From: Deltaproteobacteria bacterium
Lineage (GTDB): Bacteria; JADJOY01
DNA: 64,000 nucleotides
Assembly (NCBI GenBank): GCA_016713535.1
Contig: JADJOY010000008.1
Coordinates: 303,730 to 367,729 of the forward strand
Reading direction: 5' to 3'
Positions 54,803-63,982 of this stretch are shown piece by piece (position 1 is the first letter of the stretch; each line of letters starts with the position of its first letter). The notes under the pieces were generated by a model, which ran no database searches, was not told where the DNA came from, and saw only the letters and a program-made list of their open reading frames with translations. The position numbers and the translations under genes were made by a program.

Positions 54803-56779
54803 CTAGGGGTCGGCGCTCGTCTCGCGCGGGCCTTCGCCCTCGGGCTCGAAGCCCGGGTCGCGGGCGAGGAGCCAGCGGTCGATCGCGTAGCCGCCTTCGC
54901 GGGGGCGGAGCGTGAGCTGGTGGGCGCCGCGCGAGAGCGAGAGCGGGCCGCCCACGTCGATCCAGGCCCAGCGATCGATGGGTTCGCCGCGCTCGTCGAG
55001 GGGACCGGCGCCGAGCGGCTCGCCGTCGACGAGCGCCCACGCCGAGTCGGACGCCGTGCGGCCGCGCACCGCTCCCCAGGCAGACGGCACGTAGCGGCGC
55101 ACCCACAGCCGGTAGTCGCCGCCCTCGAGGTGAAGCTCGTAGCGGACTCCGCGGGTGGCCTCGATCGCGAGCGCGTCCTCGTCGAGGCGTCGCAGGTCGT
55201 GGAGATAGAGCCCGCCGGCGGCGCCCCCGAAGTGCGACCGCTCGATCCAGGCGTCGTCGCCGAGGTCGGTGGCGTGCTCGGCCTCGGCGACCACCACGCC
55301 GTCGCGCTCGGCGAACGCCCACGGCGACTCGCCGAGGCGGTTCTCGAACCACACCACCGCCACACTCTGTCGGTCGCGGCCCGCCGTGTAGAACGGCAAC
55401 ACGTCGAACCAGTCCTGCCACCACTCCTCGCAGTTCGCGACCAGGTCGAGGTCGCCGTCGCCGTCCACGTCGGTGAGCTCGGCCTGGTCCCACTTCTCGC
55501 CGAACGCCGGGATCAGCATCGGCTTGCCGGGTCCCCACTTGATCGGATGAAGGGACCAGTCCCCCGGTCCCGGGGCGGCGCCGCGCGGCGCCTCGTTCCG
55601 CATCCAGAAAGCGGACACGGTGGTGGGCGGCAGCACGCCGTCCTCGTGGACCAGCATCCCGACCAGGTCGAGGCGCCCGTCGCCGTCCACGTCCCCCACG
55701 CGGATCGGCCGCTGGAAGTACGTGGCCTCGGGTGGCTTGGGGATCACCACCCGCTCGAAGCGCGGCGGCTGCGCCGCGGTCTTGCGGAACCACCAGATCG
55801 CGTCGCGCGACGCGGTGAGCAGGTCGCGGCGTCCGTCGCCGTCGAGGTCGGCCGCCGCGAGCTGCGGCTTCGGGTCGAGCTCGGGCCCCTGGTAAAGGGC
55901 GTGTTTCGGCCACGGCTCGCGCTGCGCCGCGCTTCCGGCGCCCGGGTTCTCGTACCAGTGGACGGTCTCCTGGTCTTCCGGCGTGTCGAAGTCCGCGTTG
56001 GCGTCGACGAGGTCGGGATCGCCGTCCTCGTCGACGTCCTCGAGGACGAACCCGTGGCCGTCGAGTTGGTCGGCGTCGATGGCGTGTTGCGACCACGCTC
56101 CCAGGTCGCGGCGCCGCGCGGGATCGGCGGGTGCCTCGAGCCAGCGCACGCCGCCGCGCGCGCCGGTGTCGAAGAGCACCCGTCCGCCGAACAGCACGTC
56201 GACGGCACCGTCGCCGTTCACGTCGTAGGGCACCTGCCAGAGCAGGTGGCCGACGCCCACGGTAGCCGGGACCCGGCCACCGTCCACCCAGGCCGCCGGA
56301 TCGAGCACGCGCTCCGGCGGCGGTCCTCACACGATCCGCACGCCCGGCGCGTAGCCCTCCCAGAACGGCGTCACGTGACCACCCTGGGTGGCGACCACGT
56401 CGAGGTTCCCGTCGCCGTCGAGGTCGGCGAGGGAGGCGCTCTCCGAGTCGAACTGCTCGCCGTCGGCGAGCACCGGCGGCTGGTGGGCGATCACCGTCGG
56501 CCACCGCAGCCGCGGGTCGGTGCCGCGCGGTGGATGAATCGCGATCACGTAGCGCTGGTCGAACTCGTAGTTGGTGACGTAGTCGGTGAGGCCGTCGCCG
56601 TTCACGTCGCCGGGGCCGAGTGCGTTCGAACCGCGGAAGCGGTCGTCGATCGTGTGCATGGGCCAGGCCGTGTCGGCGGCGGGGGGCGCTGGCGCGGCAC
56701 CGCCCGACGAGCACCCCAGACCGAGCGCCAGCACCATCGGAGCCGTGCGCGCCAGCCGGGCGCGGGTGGCTCGGCTCAC
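54803..56779 (-). CDS. FG-GAP/VCBS-repeat lipoprotein with C-terminal carbohydrate-binding-like domain (in-frame stop)
   Basis: About 658 residues read on the minus strand with one TGA at 56327-56329, about residue 151. Both sides are the same frame and continue one fold: VNGDGLTDYV and LDGDGNLDVV before it, VNGDGAVDVLFGG, VDEDGDPDLVDA and LDGDGRRDLLTAS after it, all with the FG-GAP calcium-binding pattern. TGG in place of TGA would give IVWGPPPERVLDPAAW. The N-terminus has lipobox LGLGC (Cys about 23). Residues from about 500 (VVAEAEHATDLGDDAWIERS to YAIDRWLLARD) resemble a galactose-binding-type carbohydrate module. It is an extracellular binding propeller, probably for polysaccharide. The start overlaps the GH5-like stop by 4 nt, so the pair work together. 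Confidence 0.72.
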
Positions 56780-58241
56780 GGCGCCGCGGCGGCGCTCGCG
56801 AGGATCGCGCGCAGGCGCTCGTTGGGCGCCAGCGCCAGCTCCGCGTAGGCGCCGAGCTTCCGCGCCAGCGTGTCGAACGAGTCCCGGTAGAGGTCCGGTC
56901 GCTCGAACGGCGCCTCGAGCGGCCCAGCACGCCCCACGAGGTGGTGGTGCCGAAGAGCTGCTGGTCGATGGGATCGTCGATTCGCTTGAGCGTCCACGCC
57001 GACCACGACCACCCCGAGTGGTTGAAGAGCGCGGTGGCGAGCTCGGCGCCGCGGTAGGCGAAGTCGGCGTCCTCGAAGGTCGAGAAGCTGCCGATGTAGT
57101 AGGGGACCTGCTGGCGCGCCTGGGCCTGGTTGAAGAGCACGTCGTAGAGCGCGAAGAGGAGCTGGTACTCGAGGGTGGTGCCGACCCCGAACTCGAAGAT
57201 GTGGGTCGAGTAGACGACCCCCGTCCAGCCGAAGTCCTCGGGCTGCGGCAGCGTGCCGAGCCCGAAGAAGCCGTCGTGGATCACGAGCAGGTGGTCGTCG
57301 CCGCGGGCGCGGATCGCCTTCACCAGGCGGTCGTACAGGGCGTCGCGCGCGGCGGTGTCGGGAGCGCCGAAGGGCTCGGCGAGGAGGCTGTAGGCCGCGA
57401 CCACCGAGCGGCGGGCGTAGCGCCGCGAGACCTCCTCCCACAGCGCGACCGTCAGCTCCTGGTTGCGGGGGTTGGTGTAGAGCTCGGGAGGCCGGCGTAG
57501 TCGTTGTGGCCGCCGATCGACTCCTGGAGGTCGAGGACCGCGTAGAGGCCGTAGCGGTCGCACCACGAGAGCAGCTCGTCGAGGCGGCGGAAGGCGGCCT
57601 CGTTCCACACCAGCGCGTCCGGCGTGGTGCGGTCGGAGGCGATCACCAGGCTGCGGTAGGTCATCGGCACCCTCACCACGTTGAAGCCCTGGCCCGCCAC
57701 CCACGCGAGGTCGGCCTCGCGGATCCAGGCTCCCCAGAAGGTGTCGAGGAGCTCGTCGCGGCCGTCGATCCCGAAGCGCTCCTCGAGGAGCTCGCGCATG
57801 GCCCGGTCCGGAGTCGTCGAACACCACCGGGTAGCGGGCGACCTCGGCGAGGAACGCGTCGCTGCGCTCGGCGCCGATGCGCGCGGCGAGCGCCTCTCGG
57901 AAGCGATCGAGCCAGCTCTCGGCGCCCGACGGGCCGACCTCGCGCAGCGCGGCGTCCACCTCGGCGGCGATCCCGCTCTCCGGCGCCAGCACGTGGACGC
58001 GGCCGTGGAGCGGATAGTCGACGTTCGAGATCCAGTTCTCGTGGAAGAGCCACGAGCCCAGGTTCACCCCGCGCAGCTTCGCGACCCGGCCGGCGGGGTC
58101 GACGATGTCGCGGCCCAGCGCTGCGAGCCGGGGCTGCGAGTCGGGCGGCGCGGACGATGGGGAGGAGCACGCGGCGCTCGCCCCCGCGACCAGTATCAGC
58201 AGCAGCCGCCCAGCCGCTCGCCACGTCCTCGCTGACATCAT
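56776..58241 (-). CDS. GH5-like exo-glycosidase lipoprotein (three frameshifts)
   Basis: About 489 residues after repair, with lipobox SAAC near residue 24. Barrel motifs are LRGVNLGSWLFHENW, FNVVRVPMTYR, GLYAVLDLQESIGGHNDY, SLLAEPFG (acid/base Glu, about 289), LLVIHDGFFG, VYSTHIFEFG and QVPYYIGSFSTFED. The strand-7 position normally held by the Glu nucleophile (GEFG) is Ser here (GSFS), and the strand-3 His is Gln. Either the enzyme uses another residue or it is a binding protein. Frame breaks lie at about 57805, 57490 and 56925, each fitting one missing base in a G or C run. ATG at 58241 or 58238. It overlaps the FG-GAP gene by 4 nt. Confidence 0.72.
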
Positions 58242-58310
58242 CGATATCGTGGTCGGGGGACCCGGCGAAATCAACGGATCGCGGCGCCCGCGGCGGAGGG
58301 TGCGTCCGGC

Positions 58311-60383
58311 TCAGCCGCGCCCGCGCAGCAGCCGCGGCACCAAGAGCCACGACGCGGCGAGCGCGATCGCGGCGCCGGTGGCCGCACCCCGGAACCCCGC
58401 GATCGGCAGCACCACGAACGCCAGGAATGCCCCGGGCGGTCCGCCGAGGAGGTCGACGATGTAGTTCCTGCGGATCGCCTCGGCGGGCGTCACGTGCAAC
58501 ACGAAGCCCCACAGGATGCCGGAGGCCATCCCCACTCCCAGCGCGAAGACGCTCGCCATCACCGGTCCCGGCGAAGCGCCGGCCCCCACGCAGAACGCCA
58601 CCAGGGCCACGGCACCCACCGCCGCGAGCGCCCGGAACGCCCGCGCGCCGCGGGCATCGATGAGGACGTTGTCGACCAGCGACCCGATCAGGAAGAGCGA
58701 GATCAGCCGCACGCCGCCCGCGGCCGTGTTCCCGAAGGCGCCCGCGGCGCGGCTCACCAGCAGCATTTCCCACAGCGTCGAGAGCAGGCCGGCGGCGAAA
58801 CACACCCCGGTGCGCTCCACTCCGGTCCGGAGCGCGAGCCCGATCACGACCCCGAGCACGCCGGCACCAACGAAGAACGCCGCCGCCGGCTTCCAGATCC
58901 CCGATAGCTCACCCCAGAAGGGGCGATCGTCGGTCAGGGCGAGCGCCGGCGGCGCGGCGGCCGGAGCCTCGAGGACGACGATGTCCGGGGCGCTCGGAGG
59001 CGTGAAAGCCCGCGAACGGTCGTAGACGACGAGGTGGGTGAGGGGCAGATACTCCCGGAACTGCAGCTCCGAGGTGAGCCGGTAGACGGAGAACGCGGCG
59101 CTGGAGGGTAGCGCGGCCAGCACCCGCGGCATCTCCGCGACGTTCCACTCGCTGAAGGTCGCGACCACGAAGCCGTCGGGCGCGAGCTTGGAGAAGGCGA
59201 GCTCCCACGACTCGCGGGTGTAGAGGTAGTTCTCGATCGGCACCACCGTGCCCTGCAGCAGGTGGGTCGAGGCGTCGTTTCCCTCGAGCACGATCACGTC
59301 GTAGGAGCGATCGGCCGCATCGCGCAGGAAACGGCGGCCCTCGCCGGCGACGACGTTGACCCGCGGATCGAGGAACACGCCGCCGTTCAGCGCGCTGAGC
59401 CGGCCGGAAAACCACTCGACCGCGACCGGCTCGATCTCGATGGCGTCGATGCGTACGTCGGGAACCGCGAGGTACTGCGAGAGATTGCGCCCACCACCCA
59501 CGCCGATCACCAGCATCCGGTCGTGCGGCTCGAGCGGGAAGGCGGTGAGGCGCTCGCCGATCCGCGGTGCGTCGGGACAAGCCCACCAGATCATGAGGCC
59601 GTTGTAGAAGCCGGTCACGCACCCGTCGCTCGTCTGCCAGAAGTCGGTGCGGTGGTAGGGCGACCAATCGCCGCCCAGGTAGCGCCCGCCGTCGAGGGGT
59701 CGCGGCGCGCAGAGCCGTGCCGCGCCGTCGCGCACCGCCGGGCCCGCCGCCCACACCGAAGCCACGAGAACGACCAGGCCCAGACCCGCCTCGCGGGGCC
59801 GCCCCGCGTGCACGCCGAGCATCAGCAGCGAAGCCACGAGGGCCACGCCCGCCGCCGGCAGGTGGCCGAACGTCGCGTCGAGGCCGTACATGGCCGGCGC
59901 ACCGGCGGTGAAGCCCAGCAGGATGAGCGCATAACCGCGGTTCGACGACGCAGCCCCTCCGAGCCGCACCGTGGCGCTCGACACCAACGCACCGGCCACC
60001 CAGCAGAACACCAGCCCCACGAAGCCGAAGCCCGCCGCGACCTGCCCGGAGTTCACCCCGATGAAGTTGATCGCGGGCTCCCACTCCATCACGAACTCGG
60101 GCCGCAGCGCGTGGCGGGCGAAGAGCGTCCAGACCACGCCGAGTGCCGCCGCCATCGCGGCGAGCTCGCCGCGGAACCGCAGCGGGCGTCGGAGGCTCCC
60201 CAGTCCTGTGAGGAAGAGCAGGCCGCCCCACAGGAGCGGCGCGGAGATCACGTTCAGGCTGAGCGCGCGCAGGTTCTTGTAGGTCACCGAGAGCAAGAGG
60301 CTCTCGGCGAGGCCCAGACCGAACAGCACCGCGGCGTCGGAGCGGAATGCACGGGCTACGGACAGCGCAGCGCTCGATGGCAC
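58311..60383 (-). CDS. Membrane-fused spermidine-synthase-like methyltransferase-fold protein
   Basis: A 690-residue protein. N-terminal helices (about 15-280, seven or eight) flank a cytoplasmic or periplasmic polyamine-synthase-type domain: RMLVIGVGGGRNLSQYL as the ligand loop, IDAIEIEPVAVEWFSGRL, and FLRDAADRSYDVIVLEG. YTRESWELAFSKLAPDGFVV follows. C-terminal helices (about 535-685, five or six) end it. The central domain resembles spermidine synthases, but such membrane-fused forms have no proven activity. Start is GTG at 60383, with AAGGAGC about 8 nt upstream; the frame is open upstream into repeat-free sequence that lacks the family pattern. It is monocistronic, after array D. Confidence 0.8.
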   Translation of the reverse strand: MPSSAALSVARAFRSDAAVLFGLGLAESLLLSVTYKNLRALSLNVISAPLLWGGLLFLTGLGSLRRPLRFRGELAAMAAALGVVWTLFARHALRPEFVMEWEPAINFIGVNSGQVAAGFGFVGLVFCWVAGALVSSATVRLGGAASSNRGYALILLGFTAGAPAMYGLDATFGHLPAAGVALVASLLMLGVHAGRPREAGLGLVVLVASVWAAGPAVRDGAARLCAPRPLDGGRYLGGDWSPYHRTDFWQTSDGCVTGFYNGLMIWWACPDAPRIGERLTAFPLEPHDRMLVIGVGGGRNLSQYLAVPDVRIDAIEIEPVAVEWFSGRLSALNGGVFLDPRVNVVAGEGRRFLRDAADRSYDVIVLEGNDASTHLLQGTVVPIENYLYTRESWELAFSKLAPDGFVVATFSEWNVAEMPRVLAALPSSAAFSVYRLTSELQFREYLPLTHLVVYDRSRAFTPPSAPDIVVLEAPAAAPPALALTDDRPFWGELSGIWKPAAAFFVGAGVLGVVIGLALRTGVERTGVCFAAGLLSTLWEMLLVSRAAGAFGNTAAGGVRLISLFLIGSLVDNVLIDARGARAFRALAAVGAVALVAFCVGAGASPGPVMASVFALGVGMASGILWGFVLHVTPAEAIRRNYIVDLLGGPPGAFLAFVVLPIAGFRGAATGAAIALAASWLLVPRLLRGRG

Positions 60384-61130
60384 GCGAACCGCTCCTTCTC
60401 CCTCGGCGGTCCGGCACCGTGAGGGCGGCCGGGGCCGGAGACGCCCGCGGCGGATGGGGTTCGCGGTTCGGGGGTGGGAGCCATCGGATGGCTTATACCG
60501 CGGCGGCGGCCTCGCTGACTCGGCTCGGCGGCCCGGTTGCGCGACCGGCTGGAGCTGCGGCCGCGAAGGATCGCGGCCCTCCACGGCCTCGGAATCCGTC
60601 GTGGAGGGTTGCGGTCCCTCGCAGCCGAGACGCGGGCCGCGGCCGCGAAGGATCGCGGCCCTCCACGGCCTCGGAATCCGTCGTGGAGGGTTGCGGTCCC
60701 TCGCAGCCGAGACGCGGGCCGCGGCCGCGAAGGATCGCGACCCTCCAGGCCCTGGGATCCGTCGTGGAGGGTTGCGGTCCTCGCAGCCGAGACGCGGGCC
60801 GCGGCCGCGAAGGATCGCGACCCTCCAGGCCCTGGGATCCGCCGTGGAGGGCTGCGGTCCCTCGCAGCCGAGACGCGGGCCGCGGCCGCGAAGGATCGCG
60901 GCCCTCCAGGCCCTGGGATCCGCCGTGGAGGGCTGCGGTCCCTCGCAGCCGAGACGCGGGCCGCGGCCGCGAAGGATCGCGGCCCTCCAGGCCCTGGGAT
61001 CCGCCGTGGAGGGCTGCGGTCCCTCGCAGCCGCGATGCGGGCCGCGGCCGCGAAGGATCGCGGCCCTCCAGGCCTTGGGATCCGCCGTGGAGGGCTGCGG
61101 TCCCTCGCAGCCGAGACGCGGCTCTCCAGG
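60384..61130. other. 747-bp non-coding region dominated by array D
   Basis: The 170 nt next to the 60383 start are unique sequence that should hold its promoter, although I see no clear -35/-10. The remainder is array D. Open frames across the array encode 27-residue repeats, but unit length varies between 80 and 82 bp, so translation is not conserved. Confidence 0.75.
60557..61127. repeat. Tandem repeat array D, seven copies, 80-82 bp
   Basis: GCGGCCGCGAAGGATCGCG begins copies at 60557, 60639, 60721, 60801, 60882, 60963 and 61044, and a partial copy ends at 61127. Each unit has the stem GCCGCGA-AGGA-TCGCGGC, a CTCCACG/CGTGGAG-type pair and GGCTGCG-GTCCCT-CGCAGCC, the last in the same layout as the CTCCGT hairpins elsewhere. 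Later copies are more alike (CCTGGGATCCGCC) than the first two (CTCGGAATCCGTC). On the minus strand it follows the thiolase stop by 4 nt. Confidence 0.92.
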
Positions 61131-62279
61131 TTACCGGCTGAGCACGGTCACGCAGCTCACGCCGGGGAATCCGTAAACCTGCGTGTAGCCCACCTTGGGC
61201 GCGCCCGGGACCTGGCGCGCGCCGGCCTCGCCGCGGAGCTGCACGCAGACCTCGTAGATCTGCCGCAGTCCGGACGCCCCGATCGGCTCGCCGTTGGCCA
61301 TCAGCCCGCCGTCGGTGTTGACCGGCAGCTTGCCGCCGATCGCGGTGGCGCCCTCGCGCACCAGCTTCTCCTGCTCGCCGTCCTTGCAGAAGCCGTTCTC
61401 GGCGAGGTGCATGACCTCGTGGCCGACCTCGGTGTCCTGGACCTGGAGCACGCCCACGTCCTCGGGGCCGACACCGGCCATCTCGAACGCCGCCCGCGAC
61501 GCCTGCACGGTGGGCGAGGGGACGTCCTTCACCGGCTTCGAGGGGGAGAGCGTCTCGAAGGCGCCGTAGAGCCGGGTCCGGAACACGTCGGCGCGGACCT
61601 GGACCGCCTTCGACGTGTAGCGCGCCGCCACCTCGCCGCGGCACAGCACCAGCGCCGCGGCGCCCTCGCTCGGCGAGCAGAAGTGGTACTTCCGCAGCGG
61701 GTCGCACACCAGCGGCGAATTCGCGACCTCGTCGTAGGAGAGCTCGCTGCGCCGCCACGCGTTGGGGTTGAGCGAGCCGTTCTGGAACGCCTTCACGGCG
61801 GTGCGGTGCAGGGTGTCCGCGGTGATGCCGTGGTCGTGCATGTAGCGCTGGGTTTTCATCGCGAAGAACTGCGGGTTGAGGGCGAGCCCGGTGGTGCCGT
61901 ACCACTGGCCGAGGCCCAGGCCCTCCAGCGTGGCGCCGACGGAGAACGCACCGCGCGGGTGCTTGTCGAGGCCCACCGCCAGCGCCACGTCGCCCTGGCC
62001 GGCGAGGATCGCGTTGGCGGCGTTGAGCATCAGGTTGCCGCCGGTCGCGCAGCCGTTGAAGAGGGTGGTGAACGGGATCCCCGTGAGCCCGAGGTACTTG
62101 ATCATCGCGTCGGGCTGGAGGGTCTCGAGGCTGCCGGCGAAGGCGAGGTGGACGTCCTTCCAGCCCACGCCCGCGTCGGCGAGGGCGGCGCGCGCGGCGG
62201 TGACCCCCATCTCCATCGCCGAGACCCCGTCGTGGCGGCCGAACGGGTAGAGGCCGAGGCCGATGATGGAGACGTTCAT
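61131..62279 (-). CDS. Thiolase-like lipid-transfer / aldolase-type enzyme
   Basis: A 382-residue thiolase-superfamily protein: MNVSIIGLGLYPFGRHDG, NGCATGGNLML with the nucleophile-position Cys, PLRKYHFCSPSEGAAALVL, and the late LMANGEPIGASGLRQIYE. In biosynthetic or degradative thiolases the last motif is GHPxGxxG; here the His is Glu, as in the SCP-x/Ltp2-type group that works with a DUF35 partner on steroid or acyl side chains. The overlapping DUF35 gene supports that reading. The product may be a retro-aldolase or a Claisen enzyme acting on CoA thioesters. ATG at 62279 overlaps the DUF35 stop by 4 nt. Confidence 0.82.
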   Translation of the reverse strand: MNVSIIGLGLYPFGRHDGVSAMEMGVTAARAALADAGVGWKDVHLAFAGSLETLQPDAMIKYLGLTGIPFTTLFNGCATGGNLMLNAANAILAGQGDVALAVGLDKHPRGAFSVGATLEGLGLGQWYGTTGLALNPQFFAMKTQRYMHDHGITADTLHRTAVKAFQNGSLNPNAWRRSELSYDEVANSPLVCDPLRKYHFCSPSEGAAALVLCRGEVAARYTSKAVQVRADVFRTRLYGAFETLSPSKPVKDVPSPTVQASRAAFEMAGVGPEDVGVLQVQDTEVGHEVMHLAENGFCKDGEQEKLVREGATAIGGKLPVNTDGGLMANGEPIGASGLRQIYEVCVQLRGEAGARQVPGAPKVGYTQVYGFPGVSCVTVLSR

Positions 62280-62713
62280 CGCGACCCCTCCGCCGCGGGC
62301 TGGAACGCGAACGTGACCGTGTGCCGGCCGTCGGCCGGCACCGCCACGGTCTCGAGGATCAGGTCCATCGCCATGCCGATCGTGAGCCGCGCCGGATCAC
62401 TCTCGGTGAGCCGGGCCTCCACCCGCACGCCTTCGGGCAGCTCGACGTAGCCCACCCCGTACGGCTTGAAGCCGCCCGGCGGCGCCACGTACGGGATCGG
62501 CGGCGGAAAGCGCTGGATCGTCCACGTCCAGAGCGTGCCGCGGGTCGAGAGCTCGATCTCGGTGACCTCGTTGCCGGTGCACGCCGGGCAGCTCCCTTGC
62601 TTGGGAAACGCCACCTCGCCGCATGCGGCGCAGCGGCTCGCGAGCAGGCGCGGGCCGGCGGGATCCATGCGGAACAACCCCTCGGCGATCGGGACCGGAC
62701 CGTTCGTGCTCAT
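62276..62713 (-). CDS. DUF35 zinc-ribbon/OB-fold partner protein
   Basis: A 145-residue protein with a four-Cys zinc ribbon (RCAACGEVAFPKQGSCPACTG, residues about 27-47) followed by an OB-fold of about 80 residues (TRGTLWTWTIQRFPPP, GVGYVELPEGVRVEARLTE). DUF35 proteins form heteromers with thiolase- or aldolase-like enzymes and help bind acyl-CoA. ATG at 62713 has GGAGG 7 nt upstream and is preferred over the GTG at 62803. It is the upstream gene of the pair with the thiolase-like protein at 61131-62279, with which it probably forms one complex. Confidence 0.88.
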   Translation of the reverse strand: MSTNGPVPIAEGLFRMDPAGPRLLASRCAACGEVAFPKQGSCPACTGNEVTEIELSTRGTLWTWTIQRFPPPIPYVAPPGGFKPYGVGYVELPEGVRVEARLTESDPARLTIGMAMDLILETVAVPADGRHTVTFAFQPAAEGSR

Positions 62714-62890
62714 GGTGCGCCTCCGGGCTGCGCGGACCGGGCCGGCCTCGCGCGGCGCGCACTCTACGATCTCCGGCCAACCCGTGTCAGCGCTCTCGGT
62801 CACCTCGGGGCCAAGCGAGCCGCGTGGTGTCCCCGGGGCCGGTCGGTCGAGCCGATCGTCACCCGCCCGCGCCTGGCGGCGCCGTGTGCC

Positions 62891-63982
62891 TCACCCGGGC
62901 AGGTCGGGCAGGCGGCTCAGGACGGCGCGTGCGACGTTCTCGGCGAGGAGGTGATTGCCGCGAGGGGTCGCGTGGCCGAAGTCGCCGGCGAAGCGGTCCG
63001 CGAAGATCGCGCCGAAGCCGTCGCGCTCCACGGCGGCCTGGAAGGACTCCTGGTTGTCCACCAGCACCACCTCGGGCTGCTCCCCGAGGATCGCCTCGAG
63101 AGGCGCGAGGGGCCGCGCCGGGTACGCGACCGCGACGTGCAGGATGCCGGCGCCGGAGAGCCTGGACGCGACCCAGCGATAGTTCGCGACCGTCGCCGGG
63201 TTCAGGTTCGCGAGCCTGAGCTCGTTGGCGCGCGTTCGATGGGCACGGGCCTTCTCGTTGTCGCCCAGGTCGTCGAAGCACAGGGCGAGCTTGGCGATCG
63301 CACGCTCGTTCTCGGGCTCGCGCTCGATGAGCCGCTCGAGGGTGGCGGCCGAGGCCTCGCGCTTGCGGTCGCGCCAGTAGCAGTCGGCGAGCCGCAAGTA
63401 CACCTCCGCGACCGACGCATCGACCGCGAGCGCGTGCTCGAGCTCGGCGCCACACGCGTCGAACCGCTGTTGCTCGGCGTACGACATCGCGAGGTCGAGC
63501 CGTCGCCAGACGTTCGTCGGGTCGAGCTCGATCGCGCGCCGGTAGAGCGGCTCGGCGCGAGCGAAGTCGCGGCGCGCGTCGTAGCAGGCAGCCAGCATGC
63601 CCACCAGATCTTCATGCCGATCGTCGAGGCGGTACGCCTCCTCGAGCACCGCGATCCCGTCGTCGAAGCGCTCGATCCCGCACAGGAACTCGCCGAGCCT
63701 GAACCGCGGCTCGACGTCGTGGTCGCCCCCGAGGAGCACCGCGTGGCGCAGCCGCGTCTCGGCCTCGTCGTGGCGGCCTCGGCTGACCGCTTCGTAGGCC
63801 TCCCGGACGAGGGCCTGTACGAGCGACTCCGGCGTCGACACGCCAGCGGGTAGCGATCCCGTCACCGCCTCGCGGCCGACCGCCTGGAGCGCGAGCCCCG
63901 CCCACGACTCCGGTGCGCTGGCGGGACGACGCAGAGCGAGAACGGGAGCCAGCCGTGAGCGGAGCAGCGCCGCGAGCTTCAC
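62891..63982 (-). CDS. TPR protein with SGNH-hydrolase-like C-terminal end
   Basis: A 363-residue protein. Five or six tetratricopeptide repeats span about 55-260 (VREAYEAVSRGRHDEAETRL, EPLYRRAIELDPTNVWRR and others). Residues 270-360 have a beta-alpha pattern ending FADRFAGDFGHATPRGNHLLAENVARAVL. This matches the D-x-x-H last block of SGNH hydrolases (DFxHxTPxG), but the Ser block (GDS) is not found, so the hydrolase fold is partial or was truncated. GTG at 63982 is the first start seen; the frame is open to the window edge, so the protein may begin further upstream. Its role is unknown. Confidence 0.65.
   Translation of the reverse strand: MKLAALLRSRLAPVLALRRPASAPESWAGLALQAVGREAVTGSLPAGVSTPESLVQALVREAYEAVSRGRHDEAETRLRHAVLLGGDHDVEPRFRLGEFLCGIERFDDGIAVLEEAYRLDDRHEDLVGMLAACYDARRDFARAEPLYRRAIELDPTNVWRRLDLAMSYAEQQRFDACGAELEHALAVDASVAEVYLRLADCYWRDRKREASAATLERLIEREPENERAIAKLALCFDDLGDNEKARAHRTRANELRLANLNPATVANYRWVASRLSGAGILHVAVAYPARPLAPLEAILGEQPEVVLVDNQESFQAAVERDGFGAIFADRFAGDFGHATPRGNHLLAENVARAVLSRLPDLPG

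Noticed and set aside
27676-61127. CRISPR interpretation of the four repeat arrays
   Set aside because: Units of 80-154 bp repeat as a whole with no unique spacers between short repeats, and no cas gene is present.
60454-61176. Possible 240-residue protein of 27-residue repeats
   Set aside because: Unit length varies from 80 to 82 bp, so the frame is not conserved. The repeats are hairpins without start-site signals.
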